Origin: PUPG01 sp964463915
Lineage (GTDB): Bacteria; Bacteroidota; Bacteroidia; Bacteroidales; UBA7960
Length of the DNA stretch: 22,224 bases
NCBI GenBank assembly: GCA_964463915.1
Contig: CAYXEH010000044.1
Location: forward strand, 1 to 22,224
Reading direction: 5' to 3'
This document shows positions 14,186-21,252 of the stretch, piece by piece. Each line of letters begins with the position of its first letter. Within the stretch, counting starts at the first letter, position 1. The notes beneath the pieces are model-generated. The model saw only the letters and a list, made by a program, of their open reading frames with translations, was not told the origin of the DNA and did no database searches. Both the position numbers and the translations under genes were made by a program.

Positions 14186-16596
14186 TACCTGAAAACCCGT
14201 CGATGCATTGCAAAGGTAGCAAATGCCAGTGTATAGCAGCCCACGGCAACAGCCATCACCAACATAAATCCTGCCTCCAAGGCAATCAGCGTTGCCAGGG
14301 ATGTGCTGATGACAGATACCGAGCCATCAATCCCGTATGCCCAGGGAACCTGGCTTTTATCGTAGCCGGAAAGGTATCTGATACCAAAGGGAAACATCAT
14401 CCCTTTGAAAAATGCAGGGACACCGATGAGTATGAGGCTCAGGATGATTTTTGCAGCCAGGGGCCCGGCAATACTCCATTGGAGGATGGGTGTGAGGAAG
14501 AAGGTATAACCAAGCAGCAGCATGGCAACCAGCATGCCCATGCTTGAAATGGTCGCGGGAGTGGCCGGTAAACGGTTTGAAGTCAGGCTTCCCATGCCGC
14601 TGGCGATCAGCATGGTACTGATCACTGCCGAAAGGGCGAATACAGGCTCACCAAAATACAGGACAAAACGCTGTATGAGAATGATCTCCACGAACATGTA
14701 TCCCACCCCGAGTGCCCCGAAATATAGCAGGGTGCCTCCCTTTCGCCGGTGGCTTTTCCGTATGCGGAGTAAGGGAAGCAGGATGAATAAAACCGCCAGG
14801 ATGGTGCTTTGTACCAGGGTTACTACCACAATGAGGTAACCCAGTTCCAGGAACGGGACCTGGTCCTGCCCGAAAAGCGCTGACATCTTTCCGATGTTTC
14901 CGATTCTCAGAAATTGGGCAAAATAAGGCTTGTTGTCGGTGGCCGGATCAATCATGAAGCCATAGTCCTGCAGGAATGACTGATCACCTTCCATGATCCT
15001 GTCTGCATAAACAAATAAATCTTCATCTTCCAGCACATTGAACTGCTGTCTTTCCCCGTGGCTGATGTCAGGAAGCAGCAGAGGGTCAAAATACTTCTCC
15101 CTGCAAAGGTTCCGGATCCGACCGGCCTCCTCAGTGGTTAACGGAGACTTCTTCATGGCGAAGGAAATGGTTCCCCATGAGCGGATGGCTGCAATGTGAT
15201 CTTCCGGGTTACTGATGCCATTGTCTTCCAGGGTGGCTACCAGTGTGGCGAGAAGTTTCAGGCTGGTACGTGAAGGATAGTCGATCCAGGTGGATACGGC
15301 AATGAACCCGTCATCTTTGAGGTGTTCCCACATCAGGCCGAAAGATTCAACCGTCATGGTGTAATCCTCCCGGAGTGCATTGATCCCTGCAGTACCCCCG
15401 AAAGCATCCTGCTGAGGCAGAATGATCAGGTCGTAACTTCCCTTTGCTCCGGAGGCCAGAAAGTTGCGTGGTTCTACCTGGTAGATGTCCAGGCTGTCGT
15501 GTAAGAACAGCCGTCCTGATTCTTCCGCGAATTCGTTTTGCATGACAGAAACCACCCCCCGGTTGGGAATTACGGCATCAATGTGTCCGGCCCCCCGGGT
15601 GAATGCATGGGCCAGTGGGGCGCCTTCCCCCGCATTCATCATGAGTACCCGCTTTTTCTTAGCGACGACCCATGGCAGTTCCTGGGTGGTCTGGTCAAGA
15701 ATGTGTTCGGTCTGGCCCGGTTGGTAACCGGGGATCACCCCGTAGCGATTGGCATTTACAAAGATGTTCTTCTTTACCGGTACATCACCGGTATAAGACA
15801 GGCTGAGTGCGGGAGCAAACCGGAGGGCCGGAGAAGAAGCCACTTCAATGAACCCGTGTATGTCTGGCTGGCTGTGGATAATTTCAGCCTCTGGCAGGTC
15901 CATGGTACGGGCCAGGTCTTTGTACTCCGATAAGGGGATGTCACCGGGCCTGCTGATCAGAACAATGGCCACGGCAAGAGAAAGCCCTGCAATACTCAGT
16001 TGCAGGGTTCGGCGTACCGGGGTCAGCATGACAAGGGCCGCCATCACCGCAAAAACCCCCACAACGGCCGGCACCTGCTGTGGCATTAATCTGTCCAGCA
16101 AAAACAAGACAAGCAATCCGCCAATTCCGGAACCAACCAGGTTTGCGAAGTAATAAGTCCCGATCTTTGATGAATACTTGATGAATATAATACCGATGGC
16201 AAGGGCTCCCGTGAAAAACGGGATAAAGTAGATGATGTAATTGGCTGCCAGGATAGGGAATTGGGAAGATTCAACAAACAGCAGGTATACATCGAACCGG
16301 AAAAACTCCATGCGGGTCAGATGAAAAGTGACCATCATAAACAGCCCGCTGACACTCATAAGTAGAGGAACAAGCCACCGTGAGGCCTTGATGAGCCTTT
16401 CCCTGGCCAGCGCCAAAAGCGTGCCGCCTGCCCCGAATCCGAGCATCGCAACGGAGATGATCATATAGGCGAAATGATGCCACTGTACAATGGAGATCAG
16501 CTGCATCAGCCCCAGCTGGAAGGCAATGATTGCGGCAGAGTAAAGCCCGAGACTGATGATGAGTCTTATACTGACGTGCTTTCCGGATCCCTCCAT
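14185..16596 (-). CDS. Membrane protein with central spermidine-synthase-like domain
   Basis: An 803-residue protein in three parts: about six or seven N-terminal membrane helices (10-215), a soluble Rossmann-type methyltransferase/aminopropyltransferase-like domain (about 235-560) and about six C-terminal helices (583-795). The nucleotide loop is NAGEG (321-325) where spermidine synthases have GGGDG. The catalytic-site segment IILPQQDAFG (391-400) keeps one Asp (397), but the other Asp of the usual D-x-x-D is Pro394. Polyamine synthesis is therefore unlikely, and an uncharacterised membrane-linked transfer reaction is more plausible. It begins five bases after pcm and is coupled to the trmH-like gene by TAATG. 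Such membrane spermidine-synthase-like proteins occur in many bacteria, and I know no proven function. Confidence 0.85.
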   Translation of the reverse strand: MEGSGKHVSIRLIISLGLYSAAIIAFQLGLMQLISIVQWHHFAYMIISVAMLGFGAGGTLLALARERLIKASRWLVPLLMSVSGLFMMVTFHLTRMEFFRFDVYLLFVESSQFPILAANYIIYFIPFFTGALAIGIIFIKYSSKIGTYYFANLVGSGIGGLLVLFLLDRLMPQQVPAVVGVFAVMAALVMLTPVRRTLQLSIAGLSLAVAIVLISRPGDIPLSEYKDLARTMDLPEAEIIHSQPDIHGFIEVASSPALRFAPALSLSYTGDVPVKKNIFVNANRYGVIPGYQPGQTEHILDQTTQELPWVVAKKKRVLMMNAGEGAPLAHAFTRGAGHIDAVIPNRGVVSVMQNEFAEESGRLFLHDSLDIYQVEPRNFLASGAKGSYDLIILPQQDAFGGTAGINALREDYTMTVESFGLMWEHLKDDGFIAVSTWIDYPSRTSLKLLATLVATLEDNGISNPEDHIAAIRSWGTISFAMKKSPLTTEEAGRIRNLCREKYFDPLLLPDISHGERQQFNVLEDEDLFVYADRIMEGDQSFLQDYGFMIDPATDNKPYFAQFLRIGNIGKMSALFGQDQVPFLELGYLIVVVTLVQSTILAVLFILLPLLRIRKSHRRKGGTLLYFGALGVGYMFVEIILIQRFVLYFGEPVFALSAVISTMLIASGMGSLTSNRLPATPATISSMGMLVAMLLLGYTFFLTPILQWSIAGPLAAKIILSLILIGVPAFFKGMMFPFGIRYLSGYDKSQVPWAYGIDGSVSVISTSLATLIALEAGFMLVMAVAVGCYTLAFATFAMHRRVFR

Positions 16597-16601
16597 CTTG
16601 C

Positions 16602-17315
16602 TTATTCTTCTTCTCTTTCAAAAGGTACAAACCGGACCGGCATCAGGCTCTGTGTGGTGAGCTCACCGTCATCCTCTTTTTTTACCAGCATCAATTGTTG
16701 TGTCTGGAAAGGAGAGCCCACCGGAATTACCATTTTGCCACCCTCTTTCAGCTGATCAATCAGCGGCGGAGGAATATATTCGGCTGCTGCAGTAACTACG
16801 ATGGCATCAAATGGAGCATGTTCCTCCCAGCCATAATAGCCGTCTGCAATTTTTACATGCACATTGTCGTATTGGGATTCCAGTCGCCGGCGGGCCTGCA
16901 CCCCCAGCTCCCTGATGATCTCAATGGTATAAACCTGGTCCGCAATCTCGCCCAGTACAGCCGCCTGGTAGCCTGAGCCGGTGCCTATTTCCAGTACTTT
17001 GAAGTCGTTGTTGGGGTCGATCAGTGCCGTCATGAACCCCACGATGAAAGGCTGGGAAATTGTTTGCCCGTGACCTATGGCCAGGGGTCTGTCGTCATAG
17101 GCAAAGCGCCTTTGTGAGGCAGGCACATAGAGGTGACGGGGTACTGTACGCATTGCCTCGAGGGTGGCATCGTGGTTGATCCCGCGGGCCTGCACCTGAT
17201 CGCGGACCATACGTGTGCGTTCGCGCTGCATCCCGTCTGCGAAGGCATTAAAAGATGCCAGCAGGATCGTACAGATGATTGTCAGGAAAAGAATTTTTTT
17301 GATTGGATGGTGCAT
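16602..17315 (-). CDS. pcm: Protein-L-isoaspartate O-methyltransferase with signal peptide
   Basis: Methylates L-isoaspartyl residues in damaged proteins using SAM, starting their repair. The start at 17315 gives 237 residues and has a purine-rich GGGAGGAGG just before the ATG; an in-frame ATG at 17345 would add ten residues. Family motifs are GHGQTISQPFIVGFMT (81-96) and the SAM loop VLEIGTGSGYQAAVL (107-121). Unlike the cytosolic enzyme, it begins with a positively charged end, a hydrophobic core (about 8-22) and a likely cleavage after AFA at residue 26, so export to the periplasm is predicted. It leads an operon with the membrane spermidine-synthase-like gene and a trmH-like gene, behind a good promoter. 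Confidence 0.92.
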   Translation of the reverse strand: MHHPIKKILFLTIICTILLASFNAFADGMQRERTRMVRDQVQARGINHDATLEAMRTVPRHLYVPASQRRFAYDDRPLAIGHGQTISQPFIVGFMTALIDPNNDFKVLEIGTGSGYQAAVLGEIADQVYTIEIIRELGVQARRRLESQYDNVHVKIADGYYGWEEHAPFDAIVVTAAAEYIPPPLIDQLKEGGKMVIPVGSPFQTQQLMLVKKEDDGELTTQSLMPVRFVPFEREEE

Positions 17316-17361
17316 GCCTCCTCCCTGGTAAAAGTGAATGGTCATCGGTATCTAATTATCA

Positions 17362-17392
17362 CAAATATAATGGATTACCGCCTGAAAAACAA
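17362..17392 (-). promoter_or_regulatory. Promoter of the pcm operon
   Basis: On the minus strand TTG (17392-17390), a 20-base spacer and TATATTTG (17369-17362) fit the Bacteroidota consensus. The start of transcription would be near 17355, about 40 nt before the preferred pcm ATG. It lies directly after the stop of the acyl-CoA reductase gene, so the pcm operon need not depend on readthrough. Confidence 0.6.
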
Positions 17393-17399
17393 CCCGGGA

Positions 17400-18899
17400 T
17401 CAGGATAAACTGAGTAAAAAATCCATGGTATCCACCCCGTCGGCATAGTCGCCGGGGCCCGGCTGCTGACTTTCACCGGGCAGGACGGTTTCCACACCGG
17501 GCAGGTTGATTTCTGCCCCGGGGTGGTCCATTCCTGTGCCAGTCAGGACCTTACCTGTGCCAGGCAAGACAGTTGTCCTGTTGCCCGGCAGAAAATCGCC
17601 TGCGGCCACCACACACTGCAGGCGGTCTTTTTTCTCCATTAAGAATGCCGCGGCCTCCGGGAAATTGCGGTAGCGTGAATAATGCACCACGGAAACAGGG
17701 GAGGCTGTCCGGGCACTTTCGGCCAGGAGGCAGCACCCGGCATCTGTGAAAGGCTGTTCCTTCAACGTGAAAAGCGCCTTGTGGTAGGTGAGGTTATGCC
17801 GGTATTTCGGGTGTCCGGTAATGGATTTGAAAGGCACCCAGGCTGCGGCCAGGCGGGAGAGGTCAAAATCTTCCGGAATCAGTAAATGAGAGACATTACG
17901 GCATCCCAGTCCGAAATAAGAAAACACATCTTTCCCGAGTGCCTCCAGGACAGCTTCCGGCTCCCGGCCGGAAAGCACCGCGGCGCTGTTGCGGTTTTTT
18001 CGTATGATGCGTGGTTTGTCTCCGAACCGGAACTCAAAATACCTGGCCGTGTTGTCACTCCCGGTGGCGATCACCGCCCCGACATCCCCGGAATCAATTT
18101 GCCCTGAAGTGAATGCAATGAATTTTTCCAGGCCCGGGGCATGCCTTGTGAGCATGCGGGCCACTGTGACGGGCAGTACCGGATCCTGCGAAGACAGTTT
18201 GCCAAGGAAGTGGTGGCCGGAAAACAACACACACATGAAATCATGAAAGCCCACCAGCGGAATGTTGCCGGCCATGATCACTGCAACGGTTTTCGGTGCC
18301 TGTACCTCCTGCAGCCCTCGTGCCTCTTGCGGCTCCCCTGCCTTTTGCGGCTCCCCTGCCACTTGCGGTCCCCGTGCCTCCTGCAGCCGTTTTGCATACC
18401 CGCCGGCCCAGGTTTCCAGTTTGTCTTTTTGCAGCATCCGGCCCAGTGCATCCAGGGCCCCGGCGGTTTCCTGCCTGGTAAACCAGGGGTTATGTACCCT
18501 GCTTGCTTCCACACTATCCAAAAGCGACTGCACTCCCGGGCCATGCCTTTGAACCAGGTAGTTTTCATCATTACCACGGCCACTGTTACCCCTGTTGCCG
18601 TCTTCGCCGGTGCCGCTAATGTCATTGCTGTTACTTCCGGTATTGTTGTTATCAACGGCACCGCNNNNNNNNNNNNNNNNNNNNNNNNNNNNNNNNNNNN
18701 NNNNNNNNNNNNNNNNNNNNNNNNNNNNNNNNNNNNNNNNNNNNNNNNNNNNNNNNNNNNNNNNATCAACGGCACCGCCGTCATCAACAGTCACACCACG
18801 GTAACCCCGGTTCAGCAGCCTGGCTGCCTGTCTCATCTCATTGCCCAGTTCGCTGAATGCATGTATTATTTGCTGCAGGTCCGGTTTGGTCATCGTCAT
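17400..18899 (-). CDS. LuxC-like acyl-CoA reductase with repeat expansions
   Basis: Predicted NADPH-dependent acyl-CoA reductase (aldehyde dehydrogenase-like fold) that would turn an acyl thioester into an aldehyde. Family landmarks are HNPWF (136-140), VAVIMAGNIPLVGFHDF (205-221), IATGSDNTARYFE (268-280), RKNRNSAAVL (290-299), the likely catalytic Cys323 in GLGCRNVS and the C-terminal DYADGVDTMDFLL (474-486). Relatives in Bacteroidota are about 340 residues; here three low-complexity inserts enlarge it: residues about 38-115 (Gly/Asn/Asp-rich, with the 100-N gap), 172-202 (hexapeptide repeats) and 429-473 (heptapeptide repeats). The true length is unknown because of the gap, and frame continuity across it is assumed. 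It has no obvious operon partner. Confidence 0.85.
   Translation of the reverse strand: MTMTKPDLQQIIHAFSELGNEMRQAARLLNRGYRGVTVDDGGAVDXXXXXXXXXXXXXXXXXXXXXXXXXXXXXXXXXXGAVDNNNTGSNSNDISGTGEDGNRGNSGRGNDENYLVQRHGPGVQSLLDSVEASRVHNPWFTRQETAGALDALGRMLQKDKLETWAGGYAKRLQEARGPQVAGEPQKAGEPQEARGLQEVQAPKTVAVIMAGNIPLVGFHDFMCVLFSGHHFLGKLSSQDPVLPVTVARMLTRHAPGLEKFIAFTSGQIDSGDVGAVIATGSDNTARYFEFRFGDKPRIIRKNRNSAAVLSGREPEAVLEALGKDVFSYFGLGCRNVSHLLIPEDFDLSRLAAAWVPFKSITGHPKYRHNLTYHKALFTLKEQPFTDAGCCLLAESARTASPVSVVHYSRYRNFPEAAAFLMEKKDRLQCVVAAGDFLPGNRTTVLPGTGKVLTGTGMDHPGAEINLPGVETVLPGESQQPGPGDYADGVDTMDFLLSLS
17476..17590 (-). repeat. 21-bp in-frame repeat array in the acyl-CoA reductase C-terminal insert
   Basis: Copies begin at 17476, 17497, 17518, 17539 and 17560, each 21 bases apart, with a last one offset by three bases at 17584. 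They encode heptads TGKVLTG, TGMDHPG, AEINLPG and VETVLPG, mostly ending in Pro-Gly. The copies have diverged strongly while keeping frame and the terminal Gly. Confidence 0.8.
18310..18395 (-). repeat. 18-bp in-frame repeat array in the middle insert
   Basis: Copies begin at 18310, 18328, 18346, 18364 and (partial) 18382, exactly 18 bases apart, each starting TGC(A/G)G on the plus strand. They encode hexapeptides of the type (E/K)A(R/G)(G/E)PQ. The two central copies differ at only two positions (TT against AC near the end of the unit), so this array looks fairly recent. Confidence 0.85.
18651..18788 (-). repeat. Collapsed 18-bp repeat flanking the assembly gap
   Basis: ATCAACGGCACCGC occurs at 18651-18664, right before the run of N, and again at 18765-18778, right after it; ATCAAC recurs at 18783, 18 bases later. 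The coded peptide on both sides is GAVD. This is what an unresolved tandem array with an 18-bp unit would leave behind. The number of units is unknown. Confidence 0.65.
18665..18764. other. Assembly gap of exactly 100 N
   Basis: One hundred N bases, the usual placeholder length for a gap of unknown size. It interrupts the acyl-CoA reductase gene inside a repeat. The frame on both sides happens to agree with a 100-base gap, but this says nothing about the real length. Confidence 0.98.
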
Positions 18900-18902
18900 G
18901 TA

Positions 18903-18933
18903 TTGTCAAACATTGATAAATCCGCTAAATTTG
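18903..18933 (+). promoter_or_regulatory. Promoter of the secreted hypothetical protein gene
   Basis: TTG (18903-18905), a 20-base spacer and TAAATTTG (18926-18933) followed by C match the consensus well. Transcription would begin near 18940, about 75 nt before the ATG at 19015. This supports the downstream start over the earlier in-frame ATG at 18841, which lies upstream of the promoter. Confidence 0.55.
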
Positions 18934-19014
18934 CAAGGAATCCGGCTTGGTTTTCGTAGTAACCGGAACAGTAAAGTTACAAGATTCACTGGTATCAGCC
19001 GTAAAATTTGCCTT

Positions 19015-19914
19015 ATGATCAGGACTGCCTTGTTTATCGTTTTGCATGCCTTCCTCTCCGGCGGCCTGGTTTCTGCCGGTGGCGGTTTGCAGGAGGCGGA
19101 TCCGGATTCCCTGTTTTTCAGGGAGGCAGAGGATTCACTTCGTGCCCTGGCCACCCGTATAGTGCGTCCCGAAGGGGATGAGGAGAGGCTTCAAAACAAC
19201 CAGGAGTTCAAGACGCATTTAAACGAGGTGCTGGCCCATGAAGGATCATTCAATTACCCGCTTGACTCCCTGGGTCCGGTATCGGTGTTGTATGCCCCGG
19301 ATAAGCATTTCCGGCTCTTTACCTGGTATGTGCCGCTTTCCGGGCAGGAATTCCGTTATTTTGGTTATTTGCAGCGTGGCCCCGAAGAAGCCCTCAATGA
19401 TGCATTGTATGAATTAACTGACAACACCGGGCAGATCGGGGAGGAGGAAGCCGGAGTTCTTGACCCGGGTAACTGGTACGGAGCGTATTATTATGAGGTC
19501 ATTCATCATCAGGATGAAGCAGGGAAGGATTTGTATACACTTTTGGGATGGAAGGGAAATAACTCCCGGACACGGATCAGGGTGATTGAACCCCTGGTGA
19601 TCCGGCAGGGCGATCCCGTTTTCGGTCATCGTGTTTTTGATGGCCCGTATGCCGGGAATCACCGGGTGATCTTTCAATACTCAGCCGCCGTGTCAATGAG
19701 CCTGCAGTATGAGCAGGATTTCTTCCAAAAGGGCGACAGCTTGTACCACATGATCGTATTTGACAGGCTGGAGCCCCAGAATGAGCGTCTCAGAGGTCAT
19801 TACCAATTCTATAAACCCGAGGTGAATATTTTCGATGGGATGTATTTTGAGGATGGCAGATGGGTGCTGGTAGAAGATGTGGATGCACGAATGCCGGCCC
19901 CTGAAGAAAAATAA
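19015..19914 (+). CDS. Secreted hypothetical protein
   Basis: I do not recognise this family. From 19015 it is 299 residues with an N-terminal signal peptide: a charged start, hydrophobic segment (about 4-20) and likely cleavage after VSA at 21. There is no lipobox cysteine, so it is probably periplasmic or secreted rather than a lipoprotein. The rest is rich in aromatic and acidic residues (for example LFTWYVPLSGQEFRYFGYLQ near 100-120 and a GNWYGAYYYEV segment) and appears mainly beta. No catalytic motif, repeat or sorting domain is seen. The frame is open further upstream, but the earlier ATGs lie within the divergent neighbour. It has its own promoter and is followed by the serine genes. 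Confidence 0.75.
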   Translation: MIRTALFIVLHAFLSGGLVSAGGGLQEADPDSLFFREAEDSLRALATRIVRPEGDEERLQNNQEFKTHLNEVLAHEGSFNYPLDSLGPVSVLYAPDKHFRLFTWYVPLSGQEFRYFGYLQRGPEEALNDALYELTDNTGQIGEEEAGVLDPGNWYGAYYYEVIHHQDEAGKDLYTLLGWKGNNSRTRIRVIEPLVIRQGDPVFGHRVFDGPYAGNHRVIFQYSAAVSMSLQYEQDFFQKGDSLYHMIVFDRLEPQNERLRGHYQFYKPEVNIFDGMYFEDGRWVLVEDVDARMPAPEEK

Positions 19915-19952
19915 TTTTCCCATCTATGCTGGAAAATCTTAAAAAAAGTTGC

Positions 19953-19967
19953 ATCTTGCAGCAAGAT
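19953..19967. promoter_or_regulatory. 15-bp palindrome upstream of serC
   Basis: ATCTTGC and GCAAGAT are perfect 7-base arms around a central A. An outer pair AAATCTT (19934-19940) / AAGATTT (19963-19969) gives an alternative longer stem. It could be an operator or the end of the upstream message; nothing in the sequence decides. Confidence 0.35.
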
Positions 19968-20027
19968 TTACAGACAGGTTTTTGTAATTAATTTTAAGGA
20001 ATTCCAATTGTTTTCTGGTGACCGGAT

Positions 20028-20054
20028 ATCCATCGGTTCGCCGGGATTTTTTTT
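20028..20054 (+). terminator. UUCG hairpin and T-run ahead of serC
   Basis: ATCC (20028-20031) pairs with GGAT (20044-20047); after a two-base bulge CGG (20034-20036) pairs with CCG (20041-20043) around a TTCG loop. Eight T bases (20047-20054) follow. It has the form of an intrinsic terminator and lies 113 bases after the hypothetical gene and 46 bases before serC. It may end the upstream message or act as an attenuator in the serC leader; the overlapping palindrome GGATATCC (20024-20031) could form a competing fold. Confidence 0.6.
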
Positions 20055-20100
20055 CATTTTTCATACAAAATTTAATTAATCACCCATAAAACCACAAACA

Positions 20101-21174
20101 ATGAAAAAACATAATTTTAGTGCCGGACCCTCCATTTTGTCAAAAGAAGTGATTGAAAACACTGCCGAAGCAGTGAAAGACCTGAATGGAATCGGGTTGT
20201 CGGTGATGGAACTGTCCCATCGCGGCAAGGAATTTCAGGCCGTTATGGATGAATCCGTGGCCCTTTTCAAGGAATTGCTGGACATTCCGGACAATTACCA
20301 TGTACTCTTCCTGGGTGGTGGCGCCAGTATGCAGTTTTGCATGGTCCCTTTCAACCTTCTGAACAAAAAAGCGGCCTACCTGGAAACGGGTACCTGGGCC
20401 AAGAAAGCCATCAAAGAAGCCAAAGGCTTTGGTGAGGTGGATGTGGTAGCCAGCTCGGCGGACAAAAACTTTAATTACATTCCCAAAGATTTCAAGATTC
20501 CCGCGGATGCGGATTATTTCCACATCACCACCAACAACACCATTGCCGGAACAGAGATCTTTGAAGACTATGACAGCCCTGTGCCATTGGTGGCTGACAT
20601 GAGCTCTGATATTTTCAGCCGCCCGGTGGATGTATCCAAATATGCCATCATTTACGGCGGTGCACAAAAGAACCTCGGACCTGCCGGTGTTACTTTTGTG
20701 ATCATCCGTGATGACATCCTGGGTAAAGTGGACAGGTACATCCCCACTATGCTGAACTATCAGACCCACATCGACCAGGGTTCGATGTTCAACACCCCTC
20801 CCTGTCTGCCCATCTACACATGCATGGAAACCCTTCGCTGGCTGAAGAAGCTGGGCGGTGTAAAGGTGATGCAGAAGATGAACCATGAGAAAGCCGATCT
20901 GCTGTACGGAGAAATTGAGCGCAACCAGCTGTTTGAAGGCACTGCCGAAAAAGACAGCCGTTCCATTATGAACATTTGCTTTGTGATGAAGCCCGAATAC
21001 CAGGAACTGGAAAAAGAATTCCTGGAGTTTGCCACCTCAAAAGGCATGGTCGGACTTAAAGGACACCGTTCGGTAGGCGGATTCAGGGCTTCTACCTACA
21101 ATGCCCTGCCCCTGGAAAGCGTTCAGGCTCTCGTGGATGCCATGCAGGAATTTGAAAAGAAACACGCAAAATAG
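20101..21174 (+). CDS. serC: Phosphoserine aminotransferase
   Basis: PLP-dependent class V aminotransferase of 357 residues that converts 3-phosphohydroxypyruvate and glutamate to O-phosphoserine, the second step of serine synthesis. Landmarks are NFSAGPSILS (5-14), the substrate-binding SHRGKEF (39-45), the PLP phosphate-binding GGGAS (72-76), Asp166 in ADMSSD and the PLP lysine Lys190 in GGAQKNLGPAG. The length is normal for the family. serA follows 78 bases later with a strong hairpin between, so they form one operon in the order serC-serA. The family also acts in pyridoxine synthesis in some bacteria. Confidence 0.97.
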   Translation: MKKHNFSAGPSILSKEVIENTAEAVKDLNGIGLSVMELSHRGKEFQAVMDESVALFKELLDIPDNYHVLFLGGGASMQFCMVPFNLLNKKAAYLETGTWAKKAIKEAKGFGEVDVVASSADKNFNYIPKDFKIPADADYFHITTNNTIAGTEIFEDYDSPVPLVADMSSDIFSRPVDVSKYAIIYGGAQKNLGPAGVTFVIIRDDILGKVDRYIPTMLNYQTHIDQGSMFNTPPCLPIYTCMETLRWLKKLGGVKVMQKMNHEKADLLYGEIERNQLFEGTAEKDSRSIMNICFVMKPEYQELEKEFLEFATSKGMVGLKGHRSVGGFRASTYNALPLESVQALVDAMQEFEKKHAK

Positions 21175-21193
21175 GTTTGCCTGTGGCAATATG

Positions 21194-21221
21194 CTCCCGG
21201 CCGGATTTCCCAGGCCGGGAG
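21194..21221 (+). terminator. Intercistronic hairpin between serC and serA
   Basis: CTCCCGGCC (21194-21202) and GGCCGGGAG (21213-21221) form a perfect, GC-rich 9-base stem with a 10-base loop. Only a weak T-rich stretch (CCTTTTA) follows, so partial termination or protection of the serC message from decay is more likely than full termination. Confidence 0.6.
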
Positions 21222-21252
21222 AACCTTTTATGAACCAAAAAATATACAAGTT

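Noticed and set aside
17459..18800. Possible CRISPR-like array because of regularly spaced short repeats
   Set aside because: Periods of 18 and 21 bases are in frame with a coding gene, there are no unique spacers of 25-40 bases, and no cas genes are near.
18141..18959. Plus-strand open frame of 272 codons opposite the acyl-CoA reductase gene
   Set aside because: It runs through the N gap and owes its openness to the repeats; the product is Pro/Cys/Leu repeats with no domain, while the minus-strand frame has clear LuxC-like motifs.
18841..19014. Upstream extension of the secreted hypothetical protein
   Set aside because: The added residues would precede and bury the signal peptide, overlap the divergent gene and begin upstream of the candidate promoter.
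19926..19991. Small open frame of 21 codons in the serC leader, considered as a leader peptide
   Set aside because: It has only one Ser codon and no cluster of Ser or Gly codons, so there is no sign that translation of it senses serine.
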